Below, in pieces: positions 56,850-64,000 of a stretch of 64,000 nucleotides of DNA (positions within the stretch are counted from its first letter, which is position 1; each line of letters opens with the position of its first letter). The position numbers and the translations under genes were made by a program. Under the pieces are notes generated by a model. That model searched no databases and was not told where the DNA came from. It was given only the letters and a program-made list of their open reading frames with translations. This DNA is from Actinomycetes bacterium (GTDB lineage: Bacteria; Actinomycetota; Acidimicrobiia; Acidimicrobiales; Microtrichaceae), in NCBI GenBank assembly GCA_024222295.1, contig JAAEPF010000024.1, forward strand, positions 62,001-126,000, given 5' to 3'.

Positions 56850-58241
56850 TTGATCGATCAGCAGGTAGTGGAGGCGGTCCTGTCCGCCGGACTGGCCGAC
56901 GGGGCCGACTTTGCCGAGGTGTTCGCCGAGGACCGCCGGTCCACGTCGGCCCTGCTCGACGACGGCCGGGTCGAGGAGCTGACCTCTGGCCGCGATCGGG
57001 GAGCGGGCATCCGCGTCGTCGTCGGGGAGACGACTGGCTTCGCGCACACCGCCGACCTGTCCGAGGCGTCGCTCGTCTCGGCCGCACAGACGGCGGCGGC
57101 CGCGGCGCGGAGCGCCGGCGGCGAACCTCGCGTCGTCAACCTGGGTCGCGTGGATGCGACCAACCCGAGTGCGGTGTCGGTCTACCCCGAGGACGTCGAC
57201 AAGGCCACGAAGGTGGGACTGCTGGCGCGTGCCGAGGAGTCGGCTCGTGGCGCCGGCTCGGCCATCACGCAGGTATCGGCCCGCTACGCCGACTCTCGCC
57301 GCCGCATCCTGGTGGCGAACAGCGACGGGTCCCTCGCCGACGACGACCAGGTGCGCACGATGTTCTCGGTCTCCACCGTTGCGGCTGGCGACACAGGGAT
57401 GCAGACCGGCCGCGAATCGACCGGCCACACGATCGGCTTCGAGCTGTTCGACGCCAACGACGTGGCCGAGATCGCGAACCGTGCGGCCCAGCGGGCACTC
57501 ACCAAGCTTGCTGCGCGCCCTGCGCCCTCGGGTGAGATGACCGTGGTGATCGGCCCCGGCGGCGGCGGGGTCATGTTCCACGAGGCATGCGGGCACGGAC
57601 TCGAGGCCGACCTGGTGGCCAAGGGGGCTTCGGTCTTCGCAGGCCGCGTCGGCGAACAGGTGGCCTCGCCGCTGGTCACCCTCGTCGACGACGGCACCAT
57701 GGGCGGCGAATGGGGTGCCGGCGCGATCGACGACGAGGGTCGTCCGCGCCAGCACAACGTGCTGATCCGTGACGGGGTGTTGGTCGACTACATGTGGGAC
57801 GAGTTGCGTGCGCGCAAGGAAGGGCGCAAGTCCTCCGGCAACGGCCGCAGGCAGTCCTACGCCCACCTGCCGATGGTGCGCATGACCAACACCTACCTCC
57901 TCGAGGGTGAGTCCGACCCCGATGAGATCGTGGCCGACACGACCAATGGTGTGTATGTGGCCCACCTCGGCGGCGGCCAGGTCAACACAGCCACGGGCGA
58001 CTTCGTGTTCGGCATGACCGAGGCATACCTGATCGAGGACGGCCGCATCACCGAGCCGATCCGCGAGGGCAACCTGATCGGCAACGGGCCGGCGGTGCTC
58101 GCCAACATCGATGCGGTGGGCAACGACTTCGCGATGGGGTCACCCGGCACATGTGGCAAGGACGGCCAGGGAGTGCCGGTCGGCGACGGCGTGCCGACAC
58201 TGCGGGCCCATGGCCTCACCATCGGCGGCACCGCTGCCTGA
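56850..58241 (+). CDS. tldD: TldD metalloprotease
   Basis: A 463-residue TldD. The zinc site is the HExxxH motif in FHEACGHGLEADL; LVDDGTMGGEWGAGAIDDEG and VRMTNTYLLEG are family marks, and GSPGTCGKDGQGVPVGDG lies near the end. TldD and TldE form a heterodimeric protease that degrades unfolded peptides and trims modified peptide precursors. The start is TTG 56850, with GGGAGG four bases upstream; the frame stays open far upstream without coding character. Its stop overlaps the first tldE start by one base (TGATG). Confidence 0.94.
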   Translation: MIDQQVVEAVLSAGLADGADFAEVFAEDRRSTSALLDDGRVEELTSGRDRGAGIRVVVGETTGFAHTADLSEASLVSAAQTAAAAARSAGGEPRVVNLGRVDATNPSAVSVYPEDVDKATKVGLLARAEESARGAGSAITQVSARYADSRRRILVANSDGSLADDDQVRTMFSVSTVAAGDTGMQTGRESTGHTIGFELFDANDVAEIANRAAQRALTKLAARPAPSGEMTVVIGPGGGGVMFHEACGHGLEADLVAKGASVFAGRVGEQVASPLVTLVDDGTMGGEWGAGAIDDEGRPRQHNVLIRDGVLVDYMWDELRARKEGRKSSGNGRRQSYAHLPMVRMTNTYLLEGESDPDEIVADTTNGVYVAHLGGGQVNTATGDFVFGMTEAYLIEDGRITEPIREGNLIGNGPAVLANIDAVGNDFAMGSPGTCGKDGQGVPVGDGVPTLRAHGLTIGGTAA

Positions 58242-59605
58242 TGGCAGACGCCGCCATGACACCTGCGGACGCGCTCGGCATCGTCGACCGCGTGCTCGAG
58301 CGGGCGCTCCCCGGTGAGCAGCTCGAGGCCGTGCTGGGGTGGGCCGCGACCACCGACGTCCGTGCGCACGAAGGTGAACTCGAGCACTTCGTGGCCGCCA
58401 CCGAGGTGGGGCTCGGAGTGCGTGTCATCGACGATCACCGCACGGGGATCTCGTGGGCCGGTGTGTTGGATGACGACGCGATCGACACGGCGGTGGCCGA
58501 AGCCCGGGACAACGCCCGGTTCTCCAGTTCCGATCCCCACGCAGGCCTGGCCGAGCCCGATGGAGTGGAGCCGCAGCGCCTCGACACGGTCGATGGAGCG
58601 CTCGCGGATGTGCCCACCGAGGCGAAGGTCGACTTCGCCATGCAGCTCGACTCCCGTCTGCGCTCCGCCGATTCCCGCATGGTGGGCCATGAGGGCGCCG
58701 ACTACGGCGACGCACGCGTGATCGGCGCGGTTGCGAGCACCACCGGGATCCGCGCGGTCGAACAGGAGACGATCGCCCAAGCGGCGATCTGGGCGCTCGC
58801 CTCCGACGGCAACGATGTCACCACGGGCTTCGGGCTCGACTCGGGGAGGGGATTCGCCGACCTCGACGCAGACAACGTCGTGGCCGAGGCCGTTGGCCGT
58901 GCCACGGCCCTGCTCGGAGCGTCCAAGGCGGACACGTCACGCCTCACGGTCGTGTTCGACCCGTACGTGACGTCCCAGTTCCTCGGCGTCGTGGCCGAGA
59001 TGCTCTCAGGCGAGGAGGCGGTGCGCGGCCGAACCCCGTTCGCCGACCGCGTGGGCGACGACATCGCCGCTGCGATGCTGTCGCTCTACGACGACCCGCA
59101 CGCGGGTGACGCCCCCACCTCCGGTGCAGTGGACGGCGAAGGGCTGGCCACGCGCCGGGTGCCGCTGATCGAAGGTGGCGTACTGACCGGGCTGTTGCAC
59201 AACGCTTACACGGCGCGCAGCATGTCGAGCACCGGCACGGCGTCGGCAACACGTGGTAGCCACCGAAGCGCCCCCGGGGTCGGCCCGCGAGTGCTCACAC
59301 CGGAGCCCGGCAGCCTGTCACCAGCGGCGTTGCGCGCGTCGGTCGGCGAGGGGGTGCTCGTGCAGGAACTCGCCGGGCTCCACTCGGGCGTCAACCCCAC
59401 CTCGGGTGACCTCTCCGTGGGCATCGAAGGCGTGCGGCTCCGCGGCGGCGAGCCGGCCGAGCCGGTCCGCGAGGTGACCATCGCGTCCACCATCCAGCGG
59501 ATGCTCACCGATGTCGTGGCGGTGGGCTCGGACCTGCGAAGGTTCCCGTGGGAGTCATCCGGGGTGTCCCTCGCAATCGCGGATGTGACCCTTTCGGGCA
59601 ACTGA
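58241..59605 (+). CDS. TldE/PmbA protein, first copy
   Basis: A 454-residue TldE/PmbA, the non-catalytic partner of TldD: it lacks HExxxH and has instead FDPYVTSQFLGVVAEMLSGE at the equivalent place. Other marks are the GxGVRV turn, GLGVRVIDDHRTG, and the C-terminal LHSGVNPTSGDLSVGIEG with TIASTIQRMLTDVVAVGSDL. It is translationally coupled to tldD (one-base overlap) and followed after 11 nt by a second TldE gene. The two copies share the HSGVNPTSGD segment but differ widely elsewhere. Confidence 0.92.
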   Translation: MADAAMTPADALGIVDRVLERALPGEQLEAVLGWAATTDVRAHEGELEHFVAATEVGLGVRVIDDHRTGISWAGVLDDDAIDTAVAEARDNARFSSSDPHAGLAEPDGVEPQRLDTVDGALADVPTEAKVDFAMQLDSRLRSADSRMVGHEGADYGDARVIGAVASTTGIRAVEQETIAQAAIWALASDGNDVTTGFGLDSGRGFADLDADNVVAEAVGRATALLGASKADTSRLTVVFDPYVTSQFLGVVAEMLSGEEAVRGRTPFADRVGDDIAAAMLSLYDDPHAGDAPTSGAVDGEGLATRRVPLIEGGVLTGLLHNAYTARSMSSTGTASATRGSHRSAPGVGPRVLTPEPGSLSPAALRASVGEGVLVQELAGLHSGVNPTSGDLSVGIEGVRLRGGEPAEPVREVTIASTIQRMLTDVVAVGSDLRRFPWESSGVSLAIADVTLSGN

Positions 59606-59616
59606 GAAGAGCACAC

Positions 59617-61014
59617 ATGAGTGACGACGCCAGCAGCGATCCCGAGGTCCGCGCCAGGGCCAACATCGGCGATCTCGCCGATCTGCTGGCCATGGCGGAC
59701 CGTCTTGTCGGCTCCGCGATGGGTACGGAGCAGGTCGAGGTGATGCTCGGCCGGGGAGCTTCCACCTCGGTCAAGGTGCATGGCGGTGAGGTGGAGTCGC
59801 TCACATCGGCGGGCTCGACCGGGGCCGGGGTGCGTGTCATCCGCGACGGCAGGGTCGGCTTCGCCCATTGCGGAAGTCTGGATGCCGACGTGCTCGACGA
59901 CACCCTCGCCGAGGCTCGTGACAACTGCCGGTTCGCCGAACCCGACGAGGCAAACGGGCTCGCCGTCGACGACGGTGTCGCTGTCACACCGCAAACCGGT
60001 TGGTACGACGAAGTGATCGCACTTCCAGTCGAGTCGAAGGTGGGCGCAGCGTTGGACCTGGAGCGACGCGTGACCGGCGCCGACGACAGGGTCACCTCGG
60101 CACGTACCACTTCATGGGGTGACGGCTGGGGTCAGGCCGCCCTCGTGTCGACAGCCGGCATCCGGGTGTCGAGTGAGTCGACCAGCTGCTCGCTGGGCAC
60201 CCAGCCACTCGCCCGCTCGGGTGAGGAGACACAGATCGGTTGGGGCTCCGATGTGGCACGGGTGCCGGCGGAGCTCGACATCGACAAGGTCGTCGACGAC
60301 GCCGTGACCCGGGCCACGAAGCTCCTCGGCGCCACCAAGCCCGAGTCGGCACGCATGGCGGTCCTGCTCGAGGGCCGCCTGGCCATCACCCTGCTCGGCA
60401 TCGTCGCCGGCATGCTGTCCGCCGAATCGGTGCAGAAGGGTCGATCCCCGTTCGCTGACCGGCTCGGTGAACAGATCGCAGCTGACTGCGTGCAGCTGAC
60501 CGACGACCCGACTCGCTCGGAGTCACTGGGGGCCGACGAGTTCGACGGTGAGGGTCTGGCTACCCGGCCCAACCCGTTGATCGTCGGCGGGAGGCTCGAC
60601 CGATTCCTCTTCGACTCGACCACCGCCCGGCGTGCCGGCGTGGACTCGACGGCATCGGCGGTGCGCGGCCTTCGCGGCCTGCCCGGCCCAGGCCCCCAGT
60701 TGCTGGTCATGGAGCCCGGCACCACATCCGCCGAGGACCTGCTGGCCGGGGTCGAGCTCGGCCTGGCCGTCGAGTCGTTCTCCGGGCTCCACTCCGGGGT
60801 CAACCCCACGTCCGGGGACTTCTCGGTGGGTGGCAACGGTGTGATGATCCGCGACGGCGAGTTGGCCGAGCCGGTCCAGGAGCTGACCATCGCCTCGACC
60901 CTGCAGCGCCTGCTCTCCGACGTGACAGCGGTGGGTTCCGACTTCGAGTGGCTCCCTTCGGGCTCCGGCGCAGCCTCGATGCTGATAGGTGACGTGTCGG
61001 TTTCCGGGGCCTGA
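59617..61014 (+). CDS. TldE/PmbA protein, second copy
   Basis: A 465-residue second TldE/PmbA. Shared features with the first copy are TGAGVRVIRDGRVGFAH, LLEGRLAITLLGIVAGMLS at the lost zinc site, RSPFADRLGEQIA, and FSGLHSGVNPTSGDFSVGG. It starts at ATG 59617, 11 nt after the first copy, without a strong Shine-Dalgarno, so it relies on coupling. One TldD with two TldE partners could give two heterodimers of different specificity. It is convergent with the CpaB-like gene, 4 nt apart. Confidence 0.92.
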   Translation: MSDDASSDPEVRARANIGDLADLLAMADRLVGSAMGTEQVEVMLGRGASTSVKVHGGEVESLTSAGSTGAGVRVIRDGRVGFAHCGSLDADVLDDTLAEARDNCRFAEPDEANGLAVDDGVAVTPQTGWYDEVIALPVESKVGAALDLERRVTGADDRVTSARTTSWGDGWGQAALVSTAGIRVSSESTSCSLGTQPLARSGEETQIGWGSDVARVPAELDIDKVVDDAVTRATKLLGATKPESARMAVLLEGRLAITLLGIVAGMLSAESVQKGRSPFADRLGEQIAADCVQLTDDPTRSESLGADEFDGEGLATRPNPLIVGGRLDRFLFDSTTARRAGVDSTASAVRGLRGLPGPGPQLLVMEPGTTSAEDLLAGVELGLAVESFSGLHSGVNPTSGDFSVGGNGVMIRDGELAEPVQELTIASTLQRLLSDVTAVGSDFEWLPSGSGAASMLIGDVSVSGA

Positions 61015-61018
61015 GCCC

Positions 61019-61756
61019 TCAATCGCCCGGACCTCGCACCACGATCGCGACCGGACCGGCCAACGCTGCAGCCACTGCTGTCTGTACATCCGTGCTGCGC
61101 ACGGCGAGGGTGACCGTTGGGGCGCCGACATCTTCGTTGCGGGCAACCGCCAGCACCGTCGCACCGCCGGCCACCACCACGGCGTCGCCCGCCTCCGCGT
61201 CTGCGGGCGGCTCCAGGTCATCGATCACACCGTGGATGCCGGCTCCGGGTGCGCCGGTGAGCGGAGCCACCGCGAGCACGTCGACCTGGTCGCCCACGGC
61301 TGCGAGGTTCGTTGCCGAGGCCGGTGTCACTTCGACGGCCACCAGGCCCGGCGGAACCTCCACTCCCGTGGATCCTCCCGTGCCGATGCGTTCACGGACC
61401 ATCGGCTCACCCCCTGCGGTGAAGGCCGTCGCCACCGATCCCGGCTCGGGTGCATCTGTGATGGCCCCCTGCGGCACCAGTTCGGCGGGCCGCAGCTGCA
61501 CCTCGGTGTCGGTGTCCGTGATCGGGGTTCCCACCGCCAGGTCGCGGGTCGCCACGATCACCTCCTCGGTCGCCGCCCAGCTGCTGCGCAGGCGTTCCGA
61601 GCGGTCAGCTGTCACCCACGTGGCAACCATTACCGAGACGGCGATGGCGCATGCGCCCAGGCGTCGGGTCAGCGCCCGTCGCGCGGGCCTGCTCGCGGCC
61701 ACGGTGGCCATGGCGGTCCGCAGTCGCTGGGCGAGGCGGACGACGTACGTCGGCAT
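61019..61756 (-). CDS. SAF-domain protein, CpaB/RcpC-like
   Basis: A 245-residue protein with a basic N-terminus, one membrane segment (RLGACAIAVSVMVATWV) and an external SAF/CpaB domain: TEEVIVATRDLAVGTPIT, GEPMVRERIG, VAVEVTPASATNLAAVGDQVDV. CpaB proteins assemble Flp/Tad pili, but no other tad gene is in the window, so the role may differ. ATG 61756 is used as start; GTG 61840 would add a polar tail of 28 residues and has no ribosome site. It lies downstream of map on the same strand. Confidence 0.78.
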   Translation of the reverse strand: MPTYVVRLAQRLRTAMATVAASRPARRALTRRLGACAIAVSVMVATWVTADRSERLRSSWAATEEVIVATRDLAVGTPITDTDTEVQLRPAELVPQGAITDAPEPGSVATAFTAGGEPMVRERIGTGGSTGVEVPPGLVAVEVTPASATNLAAVGDQVDVLAVAPLTGAPGAGIHGVIDDLEPPADAEAGDAVVVAGGATVLAVARNEDVGAPTVTLAVRSTDVQTAVAAALAGPVAIVVRGPGD

Positions 61757-61881
61757 GTCCAGAGCAGCCCCCGTCAGGGCACCGAACGGGTTGCGGTGTT
61801 GGTGGTCGTTCTCGTGCACTTGGCTTCCCGGTGCGGGCACGCGGTGGCGCCGGCCGAAGGGGAAGCTCAGAGGCGGCCGCC

Positions 61882-62820
61882 TCAGGGCGTGCCGGCAGCT
61901 TCCAGCACGCCGACCTCAGCGGCCGGACCCTCCGAGGGAAGCGACAGGATCTCATGACCGTCCTGGGTCACGAGGATGGTGTGCTCGAACTGGGCAGAGC
62001 GCTGCTTGTCGCGTGAGGTGACGGTCCAGCCGTCGTCCCACATCTCGAGGCGGTGGCTGCCGATGTTGATCATCGGCTCGATGGTGAAGGTCATGCCCGG
62101 CAACAGCACCGTGTCGTTGCGGGGGTCGTAGTAGTGGGGGATCTGCAGGCTGGTGTGGAACTGGTCGCCGATTCCGTGCCCGATGAACTCGCGCACCACG
62201 GAGAATCCCCGGGGCTTCGCGATCCCCTCGATGGCCCGGCCGATTTCCCATATCCGGGCCTCGGGCCGCACCACGTCGATCCCGGCGTGCAGGGCATCGC
62301 GGGATGCGGCCACCACGTCGCGGGAGCGCTGGTCGACCTCGCCGACCAGGAACGTGGCGGATGTGTCTCCGTGCACGCCGCCGATGAACGCGGTGACGTC
62401 GACGTTGACGATGTCGCCCTCGGCCAGCGGGCGGGCGTCGGGTATCCCGTGGCAGATCACCTCGTTGACCGACGTGCACAGCGACTTCGGGTATCCCCGG
62501 TAGTTGAGCGTGGAGGGGTACGCCCCGGCTTCGACCATTGCGTCGTGGCCGATCCGGTCCAGTTCGTCGGTGGTGACGCCAGGTGCGACGTGCCGGCCGA
62601 CCTCCACGAGGGCGTCGGCGGCCACCCGGCCGGCGACCCTCATGGCCTCGATCTCGTCGTCGGTGCGTATCGCCCGACTTGCGCGCTCGGATGGTTGCCC
62701 GGTGGCTGCATAGTCGGGCCGCTCGACCTCGGAGGGCACGGTGCGGGTGGGACTGACCAGCCCGGCGCGCACGGGTGGCGAAGGCGGAGGTGCCATCTTC
62801 TTTCGCTTCCGCTTTGCCAT
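61882..62820 (-). CDS. map: Methionine aminopeptidase, type I with N-terminal extension
   Basis: A 312-residue MetAP. A basic and Pro-rich extension of about 45 residues precedes the catalytic domain, as in the longer mycobacterial enzyme. Metal ligands are in IVNVDVTAF and GVHGDTSATF (two Asp), GHGIGDQFH (His), FTIEPMIN (Glu) and QFEHTILVT (Glu). VICHGIPD and YRGYPKSLCTSVNEV are family segments. It removes the initiator Met from new proteins. ATG 62820 has TATCAT 7 nt upstream, so the mRNA is probably leaderless. Confidence 0.95.
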   Translation of the reverse strand: MAKRKRKKMAPPPSPPVRAGLVSPTRTVPSEVERPDYAATGQPSERASRAIRTDDEIEAMRVAGRVAADALVEVGRHVAPGVTTDELDRIGHDAMVEAGAYPSTLNYRGYPKSLCTSVNEVICHGIPDARPLAEGDIVNVDVTAFIGGVHGDTSATFLVGEVDQRSRDVVAASRDALHAGIDVVRPEARIWEIGRAIEGIAKPRGFSVVREFIGHGIGDQFHTSLQIPHYYDPRNDTVLLPGMTFTIEPMINIGSHRLEMWDDGWTVTSRDKQRSAQFEHTILVTQDGHEILSLPSEGPAAEVGVLEAAGTP

Positions 62821-62827
62821 GGCCTCG

Positions 62828-62833
62828 ATGATA
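62828..62833 (-). promoter_or_regulatory. Candidate leaderless -10 box of map
   Basis: TATCAT on the minus strand, 7 nt before the ATG at 62820. Confidence 0.45.
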
Positions 62834-62888
62834 CGTGGCCGGGGGACGCGGTCGCACCGCCACCACCGGGTCGCGCGACCCGGTGGGC

Positions 62889-63200
62889 TCAGTCAGCGCC
62901 GGTGGCTGAGCTTGCGGACGTCTTGGAGTCCGTCGAGCTGGAGCTCGAGCTGGAGCTGGAGCTGCTCGAGTCGCCCGAATCCGACGAGCTCGATCCGCTC
63001 GAGGAGGATCCCGATGTGCGCGATCCGGCCGAGTCGTTCTTGTAGAAGCCGGAGCCCTTGAAGGAGATGCCCACGGGCGCGAAGACCTTGCGCAGTGACC
63101 CTGAGCACTCCGGGCACTCCGTGAGGGTGTCCGCGGAGATCGACTGCTGGATCTCGAACTCGTGTCCGCAGTCGCGGCAGCGGTAGTCGTAGAGAGGCAT
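62889..63200 (-). CDS. FmdB-family zinc ribbon protein with Ser-rich tail
   Basis: A 103-residue protein. Residues 1-60 are the FmdB/CxxC_CXXC_SSSS zinc ribbon: MPLYDYRCRDCGHEF, then ECPECSGSLRKVFAPVG and FKGSGFYKND. The remaining 40 residues are almost all Ser with Thr, Asp and Gly, a tail common in this family. The function is not established; it may regulate or bind nucleic acid. ATG 63200 is preceded by GGAG at 7 nt. The 203-nt gap upstream to galU contains a small palindrome (TTGCG-CTGT-CGCAA, 63305-63318) and no other gene. Confidence 0.88.
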   Translation of the reverse strand: MPLYDYRCRDCGHEFEIQQSISADTLTECPECSGSLRKVFAPVGISFKGSGFYKNDSAGSRTSGSSSSGSSSSDSGDSSSSSSSSSSSSTDSKTSASSATGAD

Positions 63201-63403
63201 TCGTGGTCTCCGGTCATGCCCGTGCATCTGGCACTCGGGCTTCGCGACTGCCAACGGTACCGGGTTGGTGGGCCGTCTCCCAGTTGAGGCCGAGACGTCC
63301 CGCATTGCGCTGTCGCAACCGCGAGCCCGCCCGTTACAGTCGATACGGCGCCTGTGGCGGGTAGCGAGGGCGCAGCCAACTGATATTCGCCCAGGGGATG
63401 AAG

Positions 63404-64000
63404 ATGACATCAGAGTACCGAAGGGTCACCAAGGCGGTGATTCCGGCAGCAGGACTGGGGACCCGGTTCCTTCCCGCCACGAAAGCGCAACCCAAGGAGA
63501 TGTTGCCGGTGGTGGACCGCCCCGCCATCCAGTATGTGGTCGAAGAAGCGGTGAGGGCCGGACTCGATGACCTGCTGATCATCACCGGTCGTTCCAAGCG
63601 CAGCCTCGAGGACCACTTCGACCGCAACTTCGAGCTCGAACAGCAGCTGCGCGACAAGGGCAAGGACGTCGACCTGGCCGATGTCGTTCAGCTCGCGGAC
63701 CTGGCCGACTTCCACTACGTGCGCCAGGGCGAGCCTCTCGGGCTCGGCCACGCTGTGTCCGTGGCCCGCAAGCACGTGGGCAATGAGCCCTTCGTGGTGA
63801 TGCTCGGCGACGACATCATGGTCGACGACTCCGAGGTGCTGTCGGGGATGATCCAGGCCCACCAGGAGACCGGGGCCTCGGTCGTGGCGCTCATGGAGGT
63901 GCCGCGTGAGGAGATCGGTGCGTACGGTTGCGCAGCGGTCGACACCGACGACGGCGTGTTGCGGCGCATCACCGAGATCGTGGAAAAGCCCGACCCTTCA
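63404..64000 (+). CDS. galU: UTP--glucose-1-phosphate uridylyltransferase, 3' end beyond window
   Basis: The first 199 residues of a GalU-type nucleotidyltransferase; the gene runs off the right edge. The N-terminal nucleotide-binding motif is VIPAAGLGTRFLPATKAQPK, followed by EMLPVVDRPAIQYVVEEAV, HFDRNFELEQQL, VRQGEPLGLGHAV and VVMLGDDIMVDD. It makes UDP-glucose for glycans and envelope polymers. ATG 63404 has AGGGG at 6 nt; ATG 63398, two codons earlier, has no room for a ribosome site. Confidence 0.93.
   Translation, partial: MTSEYRRVTKAVIPAAGLGTRFLPATKAQPKEMLPVVDRPAIQYVVEEAVRAGLDDLLIITGRSKRSLEDHFDRNFELEQQLRDKGKDVDLADVVQLADLADFHYVRQGEPLGLGHAVSVARKHVGNEPFVVMLGDDIMVDDSEVLSGMIQAHQETGASVVALMEVPREEIGAYGCAAVDTDDGVLRRITEIVEKPDPS

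Overview
The window is about 64 kb of high-GC DNA with dense, short-spaced genes, many GTG/TTG starts, secreted lipoproteins, a mycobacterial-style methionine aminopeptidase and Rpf-type and NlpC-like cell-wall enzymes. This points to a high-GC Gram-positive (Actinomycetota). The mixture of mycobacterium-like steroid genes with non-mycobacterial surface proteins fits Acidimicrobiia best, but that placement is inference. No rRNA, tRNA, CRISPR array, transposase or prophage gene was seen. No gap between genes exceeds 300 bases. Names of Mycobacterium tuberculosis (Mtb) genes are given from remembered family sequences, not from a search.

Region 1 (about 0.6-31.5 kb) is a steroid/HIP (C and D ring) degradation island resembling the KstR2 regulon of Mtb. 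It holds an Rv3549c-like SDR divergent from echA20, then ipdA-ipdB-ipdC-fadE31-fadE as one tightly overlapping operon, then an SDR. Further on are fadA6, a second fadE-SDR operon, an LLM oxidoreductase divergent from an Rv3548c-like SDR, a second thiolase, and a fadE30-ipdF-maoC operon. Unlike Mtb, the genes are scattered and interleaved with secreted proteins of unknown function, queCED, a DUF389 membrane protein, a sulfotransferase, panD and a pair of Fe-S nuclease-like proteins. Three promoters of the island carry one shared palindrome, TCTGAC-N5-GTCAGA. A fourth carries a perfect match to the mycobacterial KstR box (TnnAACnnGTTnnA). The regulator of the first motif is not evident in the window.

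Region 2 (31.6-52 kb) is mainly cell envelope and housekeeping: a large secreted protein related to one inside the island, a GGDEF diguanylate cyclase, two peptidoglycan enzymes that share an N-terminal coiled-coil region, mutM, a CDF metal transporter, a TetR regulator, a ParA-like ATPase with a membrane partner, two large secreted lipase-like lipoproteins flanking an acyltransferase-3/SGNH protein, and an ABC-F protein.

Region 3 (52-64 kb) is housekeeping: nfuA, dxs, a lysylphosphatidylglycerol-synthase-type membrane protein, a thioesterase, tldD followed by two tldE/pmbA paralogues, a CpaB-like SAF protein, map, an FmdB-type zinc ribbon protein and the 5' part of galU.

Across the window at least twelve genes have a TAnnnT hexamer 6-8 nt before the start codon and no Shine-Dalgarno sequence, the arrangement expected of leaderless actinobacterial transcripts. 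This was used to fix several starts.
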